Assembly (NCBI GenBank): GCA_964247055.1
Contig: OZ176055.1
Span: 8,060,001-8,124,000, forward strand
Reading direction: 5' to 3'
Source: Paragordius varius
Lineage: Eukaryota; Nematomorpha
Length of the DNA: 64,000 nucleotides
Shown: piece by piece, positions 40,791-53,378 of the stretch
Layout: each line of letters opens with the position of its first letter
Position numbering within the stretch: position 1 is the first letter of the stretch
Made by a program: the position numbers and the translations under genes
The notes under the pieces: generated by a model
Databases searched by the model: none
The model's input: only the letters and a program-made list of their open reading frames with translations
What the model was told of the DNA's origin: nothing

Positions 40791-42159
40791 TAGTTAGGAT
40801 CATGTGGAAAATGAATAAATTACATGTGAATATTTAAAAATTAGCATATCACGAACTTGAAATTAAATTTGCCCGATTTTGATTTAAATAAACTTTATAT
40901 TAATTTTTAATATTCACCTTTCGTCAATTTAAAAAATTTTTATAGACAGTGGAGCGAAATTTACATTGCAAGTTTTTGTTTAATTGCCTAGAACATACGG
41001 CTAAGAGTTTGGTTAAAGTTTTTAAAACCTTTTTTGTTATTCATCAATAATAATGATTTTCGCTACATTCATGCTATCTCGCAAAGATCAGTGAAAAACC
41101 ATAAGTGTATAGTTAGTCAAACTGGTTCACCTCTAAAAGTAAAAGATTTTTGATGCATTGAATGATATACTACATTGCAGACTCTGTTTTTATTATCACG
41201 CAAAATCACACAATATTTGTTATTAGATAAGCAATCTATATCTTTCCTATTCATTAATATGGCGGAGAACTTGCTAAGTGAATGAGAATAGGGGTGGAAA
41301 AATGATTCGTTAATTATATATATTATTCAAAAAAGTTTTAAATGAAAATCGAAGACATGAGGAATAATTATTTTATTAGTTCTACTATTTGTCAAAATTA
41401 TCACATTCATTGCACATTAGGTAAATACAATAGATAAAAAGTCCACCAATACTGTAAATATGGTCATAAAGATCTAAACGCAAAATGTTAACTCTAGATT
41501 TAAGAATAAAAGAATGAAATAAAAAAAATATTTGACCAAAGAGGATGTAGCTAATAATTGTAATAAATTTTCAATAAATCGAGTCTTATTTGGCGGGTTT
41601 TAATGTCCAAAAGCGGGGAAATAATCCAAATTAAACCAATCTAGCGTATGTGTTTGTAGCGAAAAGATTGAGTTATCCAATTATATAGAAACCTGACCTT
41701 ATAATTTCTATGATGCAGTTGGGCCAGTGGTGTGCTCTTAAAATTTTTAAGGGTCGAATGAGTTCTTGATTTGTATTTAGCTAAGTTAGATGTGGTCGGT
41801 ATCTTTCCATTTTTCGAAACTAGTACATCTTTGGCACAAGTTACATAATTCAATCACATAATTTGACCGTAGTATAAGAGTCGACTTTGTATGATTTAAT
41901 TGTTCTGAGATACTTTTTTATATGTAAAGATGTGATTTTTTTTGGATATGAATTATGTTTTCCGATTAACATATTTTCTTAATTAAATCACATCTCACTT
42001 CTGTTCGTTTGATTTTAGGATTTACGCTGCCAATAGCAATGTGTGCGTGCTTTACGGAGAAAATAATTTAAGTTATTATTGTTTATTATGATATGAAAAT
42101 TGTCGCATATATAATACTTGTTAACTTTTATTGGATACCAATGTAGCTATTTTCAATTA
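40791..42159. other. Spacer, no supported gene
   Basis: A minus-strand open frame at 41641-41853 (70 codons, KFKSTPLAQLHHRN region) has no recognised homology, and neighbours show no splice-linked exons. I see nothing else. Confidence 0.4.
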
Positions 42160-42167
42160 GGCTAACG

Positions 42168-44193
42168 CAGTGGTACTCATAAAAAAAAATTTACCAAATA
42201 AAATATATTTTTTTTTCGAGGGCCATGAACCTTTTAATGGCAAATATTCCATAGATATTTGACACATATGCACATTTTAATACTCTAAATCAGCACAACG
42301 AATTTTTTGTGGATCGCATGTAAATCCTAAAACTCGTTTGGACCATTTAGTTTAAAAAATTAAAATATTTTTATAACAAACTTTATTTTGATATTAACCA
42401 ATAATTTTTGACAAATTTGGTTTCGCCTCATTACAAGCCAATCTTAATACATCATCCACAGGATCATCGGTTAAGCGACTTCTTTATGTATTCTTGGCAT
42501 ACTTCATTTTTAAATATGCCGTCTCACAAGTGTAAATTCATGAAAAACGGTTAGGATAACTTGAGCACATTTTTTTATATTTTCATAATTATTTGGCACA
42601 TCTTGTCAAAACTCTACAAATCTTTCTTCTCTACGATTCTCCGTGAATATAGCCTCCAAATTGGAAACATTTTTTAAATCTACGAATTCTTCAATGGTAT
42701 GGGCCTGGGCGAAACCGAAATGCTCAAGTTGTTAATATTGGATATGTCCATATGGCATGGAACGAGCTTTAAGCAATTTTTATTATTTCTTAATTCATGA
42801 AATTTGAATTTCCTCTCATTAGATAATAATAAATGATTGTCTATTATTAAATTGATCTCCGCGGTAAATTTCATATTTTCTTCATGAATCGTTTTAAGTG
42901 TTGGAAAATAAGTCTTCAAAAGCAAATATTTGAAGCAAATAGGGTTATTATTTTGCTACTTTGAAGACTTGTTGAAAAAACCCACCAGCTGTCACTATTA
43001 ATTTCCTCGTCAAACTTTCTGTTATCTTTTATAATAATAGAATTTCATGTGGTCATCTCTCAGCGGTGTACAAAAGAATATCAATAAACTCACTGTGGAT
43101 ATCTTTAAGGTTTTTAAATTTACGGCGGTTGAATTTTTGCCACGGATGTGGTTAACTACCGTCTTAATTATTGAATTGAGGGATTTATCTTTTACACGCG
43201 AAACGAAGTTTTGCTATGAATAAAGCAATGAAAGGATAAAATATTTTGCAAATTATATTTGTTTTTTAATCGAATAAATCCTTTGTTTATTCCAATCATA
43301 GAGGGACAGCCATCTGCGCAGATCGAAACTTTTTTCATAGATATACCATTATTATAGAAAAAAATGCTAATTATTCGTGTTATTAATCATTAAAATTTTA
43401 AATATTCATCGTTGAATATGTTGTTGCAAAAAAATCTCACGAAGAGCGCACATTAAGGTGTTGAACTACTATCAGTGCTAGAATCAATAGCAATACTAAA
43501 ATATTTGCAGTTTTTTAGAGCCAATAATATATTGTTAAAAATACATTTAGACATATCTTCAATGCGTCAAGCACATGTTGAATCAGAAAGTTGAAGTTTT
43601 TAATTTGCGTTATGATTTGATCTTTATTATGGAATTTAGACATTAAAAAGTGCAACAATTTATTAGACATTTTTTATTAGTTGGGAATTGGTAAACGGTT
43701 TCATATTTTTTCCTAAAATATAGCAAATTTCATACGATTTTCATCGGATAATTTACGTTTTTTAGCATTAGATGTCATCCTTTGAATTTATGTATAAATA
43801 TTATGTAATTTTTTTTCAAAAAAATAATAATTTTGAATTATGCTATAAAAAACACGTCGTAAAAAATGATGCAGGATAGCAATGAAAAGAATAAGGAAAT
43901 GCAAGTTTTGGTGAAAGGCTTCCTTAAATAAAAAAAAAGGAATTAAAAATTATAAAATATAAATGAAAATTGAATACAGAAACAATATGTGCCAAAATTT
44001 TCATATTATTTGAATATAGGGAATTTTACTACATTTTAAATTGTGTAATAATTATAAATTTACCAATATTAAAATAAGCGAAAATTTGTATTTTATATAT
44101 TCATTAATACAAATAATTTAGTATCAATATGGTCATAGGGCAATTTTAAAGCACTATTAGGGCCCCATGCGGCCCGCGGTTTGAGTACCACTG
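42168..44193 (-). mobile_element. Decayed hAT transposon with intact ends
   Basis: Terminal inverted repeats begin CAGTGGTACTCA on the left and end TTGAGTACCACTG on the right. The 8-bp GGCTAACG flanks both sides exactly (42160-42167 and 44194-44201). On the minus strand the transposase is a relic: MTSNAKKRKLSDENRMKFAI start (43780), FSIAIDSSTDSSS (about 43480, the hAT catalytic Asp region of GTF2IRD2/ZBED-like elements) and CADGCPSMIG.NKGF (about 43310). Many stops and frameshifts follow. At about 2.0 kb it is short for an autonomous element, so it is probably internally deleted too. Confidence 0.9.
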
Positions 44194-44468
44194 GGCTAAC
44201 GTATAGTTAGTTTTGTTCAATCGTTTTGATCATCATGTGCATATCGAAATCCATTTATTACAGGATGTGCAATTATATTAAATTAATTTATAGACAAAGA
44301 AAGAAATTATGAATTGCTTCTTCTGTCATAAAAACCTTTGGTATTTATAATTTGTTTCATTCTAAAGTCGAATAATAATATACGATTTTTATTAATCCAT
44401 TTAACGAACATATAATATGGCTTTTAATATATTTCATAAGTGCAAAGTATTAAAATATATTTATTCTA

Positions 44469-46052
44469 TCAAAGATAATATATTAGCATGGTTCCTGCTA
44501 AAGCAAAGAAAAACCCAACTATCATAGGGGACTGAAAATGTATATATGTTTGCAAATATCCGGCCATTATGGGGCAAATCATTCGTGAAAAAGATGACAC
44601 ACTTTGAGAATAACCTATCAATTCACCCATGTTGATGTGATGACTATCAACCTGTGATTAAAAAATTAGATTCATATCCAAAATTTAAATTAGATATCTT
44701 TGCTTAACTTATCCTAAAATTTTACATTTTTTAAGGTGAATGTGATGTTAAATGTATCCAATAAGTTACGGCACCAGGAATTTGTAATACTATTTATCCA
44801 AATGCACAGGCATATAAATACTGCTAAATTTATAAATGTCCAGTCGTTATTAAAAGGTGCAGTTAGTATGATCCCAGTGATGAGCATTGAAACGGCGTAA
44901 AACATGCCACATATTTGATACAAAGTTTTGGTGGTCGAAATGTTAGAAAATAGATGGGTTTCGGACCTAAAATAAGCCATTAATTAGCCAAATTACATAT
45001 TTTTTAAATAATTAATATAATCCGTCCCTACTTTTTGAATCTTTGGAAATACAAAGTAAACAGTATTGCCAAAATGGAAGCAATAAACGAAGACATCGCT
45101 GTGCTAGATAAAATAAAGGCAATCCAATTTGAGTTAAATAACTTGGAATGTTCTAGATGTCTACATGCGTATACAACTATAAATCAAATAAAAACACCTG
45201 TACAGATCATGACGAAATATAAGAATAGCTGAAACCATAAAAAATCTCACCAACATAAGTTTTTGAAAACCTTGATTAAACCGCAAATGTTGATAAAAGT
45301 TATTTAAGTTAAACAGAGGTTTTATTGCAACCTTTTCTCGGTTTTTATGAGTCAATTTGTGATTATTATTTATTGGGATTGATTTGGACATCTGATATAC
45401 TATGCCTAAATATTATGTTAACAAATATTTACTGATATTCAGCAAATAACCGCATAAAACAAGGTATAAAATTTTGTCATATGAATCCATATACGAGGTT
45501 ATATAAGGGCTTATCACAAATCCAAGGTTAGAAATGCAATTTAAAATTCCTATTTGCTTTATAGATTCCTGACATAACAAAACAAATTACCATGGCAGTG
45601 ATTTGATTAAGCGAAATAATAGTTTTGAATATTGTTCTAGTATGCTTAAAACAACCTACATATAATATTAATTGGATTAGAAAAGCGATTTTAATTTGAT
45701 GTAACTACCTGCAATAAACCGAGACAAAATTAAAATATAGATATTATCCTGTAACAAAAGTGCATAAGATACAAATGAGCCAAAAATACACAACCCTAGA
45801 AGTAAATAAGGGTTGGTCTGACTATAATGACCCTAAACATTAACCTTTCATACAATTAAAGGGGATAAAATTATTTGTAAAACACTGTACAATGCCCACA
45901 AATAGCCAATTCCAACATTTGATATGCCTTTATCGCTCAATAATTTATTTAAATACGGAACTATCAAACCGATATTTATATGATCCTATAGAATATTTAA
46001 AATTAAATACAATAAAGATTATCGGGTAAAAAAAGGTCTGGCAATTTCGCAT
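44469..46052 (-). CDS. MFSD9: MFSD9-like major facilitator transporter
   Basis: Nine exons join in phase to 419 residues: 46011-46052, 45854-45985, 45709-45832, 45591-45655, 45433-45568, 45198-45405, 45032-45160, 44726-44966, 44469-44651. The protein is mostly hydrophobic helices. The first half has GLIVPYLNKLLSDKG, YSVLQIILSPLIGHYS, ILSRFIAGCFKHTRTIF and LGFVISPYI, matching the order VVPLL / YGILQ / ARVPAGIFKHT / VGFILGPVV of MFSD9. After a basic cytoplasmic loop comes LMLVRFFMVSAILIF, then the second half ending GELIGYSQSVSSFSRMICP. Substrate unknown. The family assignment rests on the FKHT motif and collinear alignment from memory; MFSD10 is the alternative. Introns: 25, 21, 53, 22, 27, 37, 65, 74 nt. 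Confidence 0.85.
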
Positions 46053-46345
46053 ATGCAATATATGAAAATATGCAGATCAGCATAGGTTAACAAAATAACT
46101 AATATATAAAACACAAAAATTGGTTTCACATTATTTCTTAAGGATTTCTTTTTGTAACAGAATATTTTATTATAGTTGTTAAAAGATAAAATTTTAAAAA
46201 TTGTGATCTGCGCCTTAGGCTTTTAAAAAAATTTAATTGTCCTTTTTTACATAAAACAAAATTTGTTAGCAAACGAGCCTTATATTAAAAGTGTGTAACT
46301 GTTCAGTAGTTTTGTCTTATAGAAAATGTGCTATTAAAACATTAA
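46053..46345. other. Short spacer upstream of the transporter
   Basis: No repeat or gene recognised. Presumed promoter side of the MFSD9-like gene. Confidence 0.4.
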
Positions 46346-46349
46346 CGTT

Positions 46350-47625
46350 TTTAAACTGTTTCCACGGCTCAAAACAGTATGAAGTACGCTTCAACAAAAT
46401 TTACTATTTAAATTTTAAAAAAAGTATGGAGTTAAAATTATTTTTGGCTGATACCAAAATTTAGCTTATGTTTAACCCTTATTGCGGCAATATCGAAATT
46501 TTTGCGCTTGTTTACAGAAAATAAGCTCTTAGAAAGAGTAAAAAAATTTGCGAATTTCGGGGCTTACATAAAAAATTAGGGTTTTTTTTAAAAAATATTT
46601 TTTCTTTTTATAGGTAGTTAATTATATATTTTGGTGATATGTTAGAATGTAGAATTTAGTTAAATACATTTTGTTTAAGAAAATGTGCGCAAATATTTCC
46701 ATTTATTAAACTTTTACCACAAAAGTGTAAATAACTTTCTTAAATCGCTTGTAACAGCCACAACAAGGAACATTGATAATTCTGATACATTTTCCTATGA
46801 GAAAACATATATTTAAGGAGATTTTTATACCCCACAATTTTGGACACAGTATTATGCTCTTAAAAGACTAAAGAAAGCATAATCGGCCATTAATTTAAAT
46901 ATTTAAGATATATTCAAGTTTCAATTTGCTCTAAGATATAATATACTTACAAGGTCAAGAAACGTTAATGGCAAAATGCTGTTGAAACATACCCCATACT
47001 ATTCTGAGGTGTACTGGAAACGGTATAAAATAACTTTACATAGATAATGCTTATTTCTATCACCTCAGAATTTTAAATTTTAGTTCCTCTTCTAATTTAA
47101 GTTAAATATAAATTAGTTTTATGAATTCCACCAAAACTTTGTAAATTAAGATTATGAAGGGATAGAAATATTCAGCATCGTAAAAAAGATATTATGATTA
47201 GAAAGCGTTTACCGTTTCCATCATGCCTAATATAAAGTACGCTTCAACAAAATTTTGCTAAAAAATAATTTTCATAAAAAGTATGCATTTTTTTAAGATT
47301 ATTTTTTATTTTAACATATTTTTTAATGCGCAATCTCTGCATTTTTGCTTTTATTTTAAGAAATAGCCCAAGGCAAAAAAATCGGACTTTTCGAACACAA
47401 CTAAATATTTTATAAAAACATTGTTTTGCTTTTGTATATGTATATCATATATTTTAAAGATTTACCACAAAAACATATTTAAAATAATATGCGCGAATTT
47501 GTTATTTTCCGACATGGAGCAGTTACTGAAAAAGTAGAATAGCTTTCTGAGATCTTGTAAAGGCCAAAAACACAAGCACCATGATAATCTTGATACATTT
47601 TCCTATCAGACTCATGATTTTATTT
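46350..47625. repeat. Dispersed repeat family S (one partial and one fuller copy)
   Basis: 46350-46815 and about 46850-47625 share, in order, AGTACGCTTCAACAAAATTT, a GCGCAATCTC(T)xCATTTTTG block, an AAAGTGTAAATAACTTT-like block and TGATACATTTTCCTAT. The same series recurs at about 57620-58400. No coding capacity or clear termini. The copies abut Helitron-like elements. Confidence 0.7.
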
Positions 47626-47642
47626 TTGTAGTAAGTGTGTAA

Positions 47643-49255
47643 TCTATATAATTATAAAAATGGAGAGTTATGGCTCTGTGATCCTTCGGTAAACCGGTAG
47701 ACCCATTCAAATCCAAATATCGAAAAATATAATCATTAATGAATGCCCCGACAATAGCTTCGCCTTTTTTCGAATTAGGTTTCCAGTTCGGGCCCGCCCC
47801 GTGTAAAAAACGGTTTTTCTGAAAACAGAAGTACACACAAATGTGTCTTTGAGATGATTTTCCCCAAAAAGTGTTGGACCATTTGATTTCAAATATGATT
47901 TTTTTTACTTATATCGATTGCGCCGAACATATTGGGCTCGCTTTTTTAATTTAGGCCCACTATTTACCCGCTCCTCGCATAAAATGCCATTTTTTCAAAA
48001 AAATTATGGCCACAAAATAATTTTTTGAATCTATTTTTCGCCCAAAGTATGACCGTAAAAATTCAAAAGAATCCAGATATTCCCTATTGAAAGGCAGCTC
48101 TTTGATGATAGCTGCTAAGTAAGGAAATACTCGCTAAAAACTGACCCGTCATATCAAAATAACGCTCCTTTGGGGCTAGATTTCAGAAAACCTATCAGGC
48201 CATATGAGTGTAATAGCTGCTTAAAATATTAACCGTAACAAGGCAAAAATTTAAGTGGTGCGGTTTTTTAAATTTAGCCGTTAATTAGGCCCTTCACGCC
48301 CTGAAAAATGCGCCACCATAAAATGATTTTTAATTTTGAGGCAATTTTTCCAAAAACTAATGAGAGCATATCGAATCAATCATGATTCCAGGTATTCTCC
48401 GTAAAAAGGCAAAAATTTAAATCAAGCGCTTTTTTGTATCAGCGTCTGGGTAGGGAGGTACCCGCCTAAAACTGCCCAACCATATCAAAATTGCGTGTTT
48501 ACTAGTTAATTTTCAGAAAACTTATCAGGCCACATAAGCTTTATAAGGGCCTGAAATAATACCCATAAAAAGGCATAATTTAAGTCGAACGGTTTTTTTT
48601 AATTAGCGGTTAAATAGGCCCTTTACACCCTAAAAAATGCGCTATCATTGAACTATTATTTAGTTTTAAAGCCATTCTTCCATAAACTATTTATAACATA
48701 TGGAATGAATGATGATTCCAGGTATTCCAGTATAAGGGCAAAAAATATTATCGACCGTCTTTTTTATATTGGCCTCAGGGTAGGGGCTACCCGTCAACAA
48801 CTCTATCACTATATCGATACAGCATGCCTTTGGAGCCAAATTTCAAAATACTTATGAGACTATGTGAGTTCAATAAGGGCCTTAAATATTATTTACCCCT
48901 TAAAAAAACAAATATTTTAGTGTAGGAGGTTAGTTCAATGAGTCGCTAAGAAAAGTTTTACGCCCTGAAAAATTCGCCACCATAGAAATTTATTTCTAAA
49001 CAATATTTCCAAGACTTATCGGAACATATGGACAGGATAATTCCAATATTCCGTATAAGACAAAAATTTTGCCCGACGCTCTTTTATACCTGCCTCTGGG
49101 TAAGAAGCTACCCGCCAAAAACTGCGCTACTATATAGAAATTGCGTTGTTTTGGAACTAATTTAAAGAAAACTTATGCCATATGAGCTCATTTAAAGTTC
49201 GAAATATTATCCGGAATAGATAAAAATTAAGGTCAGGTCTTTTTTTATTAGCCAT
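47643..49255 (+). mobile_element. Helitron-like element H2, 3' end lost
   Basis: Starts with TCTATATAATTATAAAAA like H1. It contains about eight to nine degenerate internal units of roughly 150-160 bp, each with a GGCAAAAATTTAAGTC(G/A)-like start, a TAGGCCCTTxAC-like or CTACCCGCC-like middle, and TTTCAGAAAACTTATxAG. The array stops near 49255 without the 3' hairpin and CTAG. Non-coding. Confidence 0.7.
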
Positions 49256-49329
49256 CCGCAAATACAATAATTACCTGTTTCACTCATATCAAAAAATTTA
49301 GAGACAAACAAAAAGTGTACATTAACAAA

Positions 49330-50272
49330 CACTAAATAAAATTTTTTCGAGTTTCTTCATTTTCTTATTTAACAGTAAATTATAATTCCACCAAAGAATT
49401 TTTAGTAAATTGATTTTTTTATGATTACAATGTTTTTCTTTGTAAATAAACAACAAATGCCCTATTATAATATATCATTCGAAAGAGTAATTAAAATTCT
49501 TTGAAGAGCTTATATTTATGTTTTTCATCGATAGTTAATAAGGAAGCGATAAACCCACGAAACGATAGGGTTTTTTCTAATTAATATATTTTAAAAAATA
49601 ATGGATAAAAATAGCTCAAACTTTGTGTGGATGACAATGAATGTCTACAAAATATAACACAAAATTTTTTTTGATTAAAACTCTTATTTATTGCTTTTAT
49701 GCCATTCAAAACAGCCATTTTTATTTTTTTAAAAAACAATTAACCTATATTCATTATTATCTTTTGAAGGCTTATAATCTTTAAATTTTAACGACTAGTA
49801 ATATAGTATAAGGTACTCTTGATTTTTTATAACCACCATGTAATAAATTTACAGTTATAACTATGCATTTTAGTTTGCTTTAAGAAAAATAATTACGCTA
49901 ATGATAAATTTAATTGAAAAAGCTAACCAGATTTTTTTTACTAATGTAAACCAAATATATATTAATAATAAATGATTTTTAAATTAGTATGTCTGGAAAA
50001 TTTTGACCATATAAACACAAATAACTTTAACATTTTAAATAACTAATTACCATTCGAAAGCTTCAGTCTTTTGCACTATTTTAATAATATAAAATACATG
50101 GCTCTATATCTAAAACTTTAAATTTCGAAAATTTCAAGTCTAATGTTAATTCGGGGCCAGGTGTTGAACCATTTTTTTTCAGATATATTATTTATGTACT
50201 TTAATGAAATAAATTTTAAATTTACAAGAATGGCACTTAAAAAAGTCAAAATTTGTTGCCTAGTGTAATCTA
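49330..50272. repeat. Dispersed repeat family R copy 2
   Basis: Collinear with 18645-19755, including CATCGATAGTTAATA, TAAAAATAGCTCAAACTTTG, CATGGCTCTATATCTAAAAC and a shared end AAAGTCAAAATTTGTTG. It ends about 50 bp before the eIF3i stop codon. Confidence 0.7.
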
Positions 50273-50320
50273 AAATTAACATAGATGAAATGGTACAAAA
50301 TTTATTATATTCATAAATAA

Positions 50321-50632
50321 TTACATTTTGAAATTAAAATAGGATTGGTCAAAATAATTAATCTTGATGATACCATCTTCACCACCAGTACTAAAACTAA
50401 AATTTATATAAAAAATTGTTAAATATATTAATGATAAAAATTCAAAGTTTTGCATTTATAATACGAAATTAATATCTAACGAAATTGGAATAAATTTAAT
50501 AACATAAAAATGTCTGACTAAAAAACATTTGGCTAAAATTAACAATGTAAGTTACAACAAATATTTAAAAGCGCAACATATACGATTTGTTGTCAATGTA
50601 AAAAGAGCAATTTTCTAGCAAATAAATTTTAT

Positions 50633-50697
<65 letters not shown>

Positions 50698-53266
50698 CTT
50701 TACCTCAAATTATCATATCAATGTATATAATAAAAAACTAGCCCTTTAAACAACTTTATTATAATGAACAAAACTATGGACATTGCAAAAAAACTCATAA
50801 AAATGTAAAACTCATACAAAGATTTATATATATACAGTAAAATCAAAAATAAATAGTAAAAATACCTTTTTTATACATATCTTAAGAAAATTTCTCAATA
50901 GAAAAACAGACATTTTCGAAATAATACTTTCATATTCTTTCACCACTACATAATTTTTTCTCTCATGTAATATAATGTCTCTAAACCACTTATTTTTAGC
51001 ATTTATAAATTCCTTTTTTTTGCTCATTTTTATTTTAAAATTTTTCCTTCCTACCTTTTCCCATCCGGATGAAAAACAAGCGAATTGATTGGGCCAAAAT
51101 GGCCAGGGACCCGGGCAAATTCCTCCTCGTATACTAAATGGTAAAAACGGCTTTCAAAACCACCTTTATCTCCACTGCGTGTAACTTGACGCACATCTTC
51201 ACCACCTCCCAAAGCAACCTTTTAGTAAATAATTGATTAGTTTTCACGTATAATAATTCAAAATTATATAAAGGTAAAACAAAATAGAGAAAAGACAGAC
51301 TATTAGTATATTGGTAGGAAAAAAACAATATTGTATATTAACTTTGTTAATTTTCTAAAACGATGTAGGATAAAAATAAAAGGTTTCAAAAATTTAGGTT
51401 TATCCATAAAACACATTTTAATCTATATGTATTTTATCTTTACGAAATTAATGCAGTAAACTATACATATAAAGAAAAATTAAAAAAATACGATTGTGTA
51501 AAAGAAAAGGAGAAAAAACTTTTATAATCCATTATATATTATATTTAAAAATAAATTTTATACTATTTCAAATATTTATGATTTTATAAAGATATAATTT
51601 CACTAAAATTTAAAAAAATTAACTTTATAATATTATATTTTTACATGTTGATATATGGGTGAAATGGAGGCCGAATTGATTTTACGACTGGCTTTGTACG
51701 TTTTCATACATTGTAGAGTATCGAAATCATACAACTATATATGTAAGATGATATTGTAATGGTAATGAACGGATTGGTTATGTTTTGTAGTAACAGTTGT
51801 TAAAATCCGTAATATAATGATAAAGGATAATTAAATAGAATTAAATGAAATTATAAATAGAAATTATAAAAGATATGTGAAACCCTCCGTCAATAGTAAT
51901 CGCAGACTAGTTTCGTGCTTGTTAGCACTAATCAGTACGACACAACTATTTGACTTGGGATTTCACATATCGATTTCGTATATATATCCAACTTTGCAAT
52001 TTTGGTATAAATATATATGCAAGAGATAAAATATTGTTATTTGATAGTTAATAAAATGTATTTTTATAAAATTATAAATAAAAATACATAGTTTTTTTTT
52101 AAAATAGATGGAAAATGAATATATTTTAATAAAATTTAATAATCCGATAATTTTGTTATAAAATATAATTTAAAATTTAATTACCTTAGCGGTAAAATCA
52201 GAAGAAGCCGTAACAAAATAAATTTGATCTGCGGATGCTTGAATATCGTTAATCTCTTGTTTGTGTTCAGAGGCAAAATTGATGCATAATTCGTTCTATT
52301 TTTTTTTAAAAAAATTAGAAAGATGTATTTAGAAGAAAAAAATGATAGACTATCATGTAATCCAAAACTGGAAAACTGGCATGGATTTTTATTTTATCGC
52401 GCATTTCAAACCCTTTTTTCAAAATTTATCGTCATTTTTTGAAAATAATATATGTAAAGTTTTATGAGCAGAGTAAAAAATTGTATTTTTGATTTTTTTA
52501 CGATTACTTAAAACAGCAAACAATTAATATAAAGGAAAGTATATTCAAGATTTAGAGTTTATATTTAAGGTCCTCCCAAATAAAGAATGCTTTTCAATTA
52601 AAGTTATTACATTAATATAAAATTGTACTTTTAAATCCCATTGATTAATGCTACCATCGGAATGGGTAGTTATTATATATTCATCCAAAGGACCCCAAAG
52701 TGCATTCGTAACGTTCGGTTTCCCTGTCATATCAAAACTCGTTTGAGAATCTAACGAATCTTTTTTTCCAAATTCATTCAAGTTAATTACGTAGACTTGG
52801 GATGGTCGGTCTTTTTGTTGTTGAGTCGTCAATAACAAACGACTACCATCTAAATTAAAATTGACGGAACGCACAGTTGATTGAAAATCCATTTTAGATA
52901 TTGCTTTGCCTACATACATATTTTTATAGTATTATTCAAATGATTGTTTTATTTGGAGATGTCAAAATAATGATATGACTAAAAACCTAATTCAGCATCC
53001 CATAAAATAGATGTTTTGTCAGCCGAACCAGTAATAATTTGAGTGGTGTCCCATTTAACATCAAAACCGTAGACAGCTCCATTATGACCATTGTATGTTC
53101 CTAATCTTTCGCCATTCAAAGAAAACCAAACACATGGAAAAGTATCCTTAGCGATTGAAAACAATAAATCACCTTCCAAATTGTATTTAATTTTAGTTAT
53201 AGGTTTTTCATGACCGTGACAATTAATAGTTTTCTAATGGAAATTAAATCAAATTTTGCATACCAT
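50321..53266 (-). CDS. EIF3I: Eukaryotic translation initiation factor 3 subunit I
   Basis: A WD40 subunit of eIF3, which binds the 40S ribosome during initiation in the cytoplasm. Exons: 53264-53266 (the ATG alone), 52987-53233, 52629-52909, 52185-52295, 51645-51734, 51055-51218, 50321-50396. They join to 323 residues, against 325 in human. Family segments: [125 protein letters not shown]. Intron 1, directly after the start codon, is only 30 nt; the rest are 77, 333, 450, 426 and 658 nt. A TTTCTATCCCAG acceptor-like site sits 5 nt before the ATG. GSTZ1 ends 112 bp upstream on the same strand. If the 30-nt intron is wrong, the ATG must come from an unseen exon. Confidence 0.97.
50640..50696. 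repeat. (TA)n microsatellite in eIF3i intron 6
   Basis: Uninterrupted TA dinucleotides for about 57 bp, the longest such run in the window. Confidence 0.95.
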
Positions 53267-53378
53267 GCTTACTGGGATAGAAAGCCTCACCGAAAAAAAT
53301 TAAAATAATGGTATAAATAAAATTTATTTTATTACACTACCAATAAATATTTATACAAAAGAATTTATTAAATGATAA

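Noticed and set aside
41641-41853. 70-codon minus-strand open frame
   Set aside because: No recognised family, no splice-linked neighbours and no second copy.
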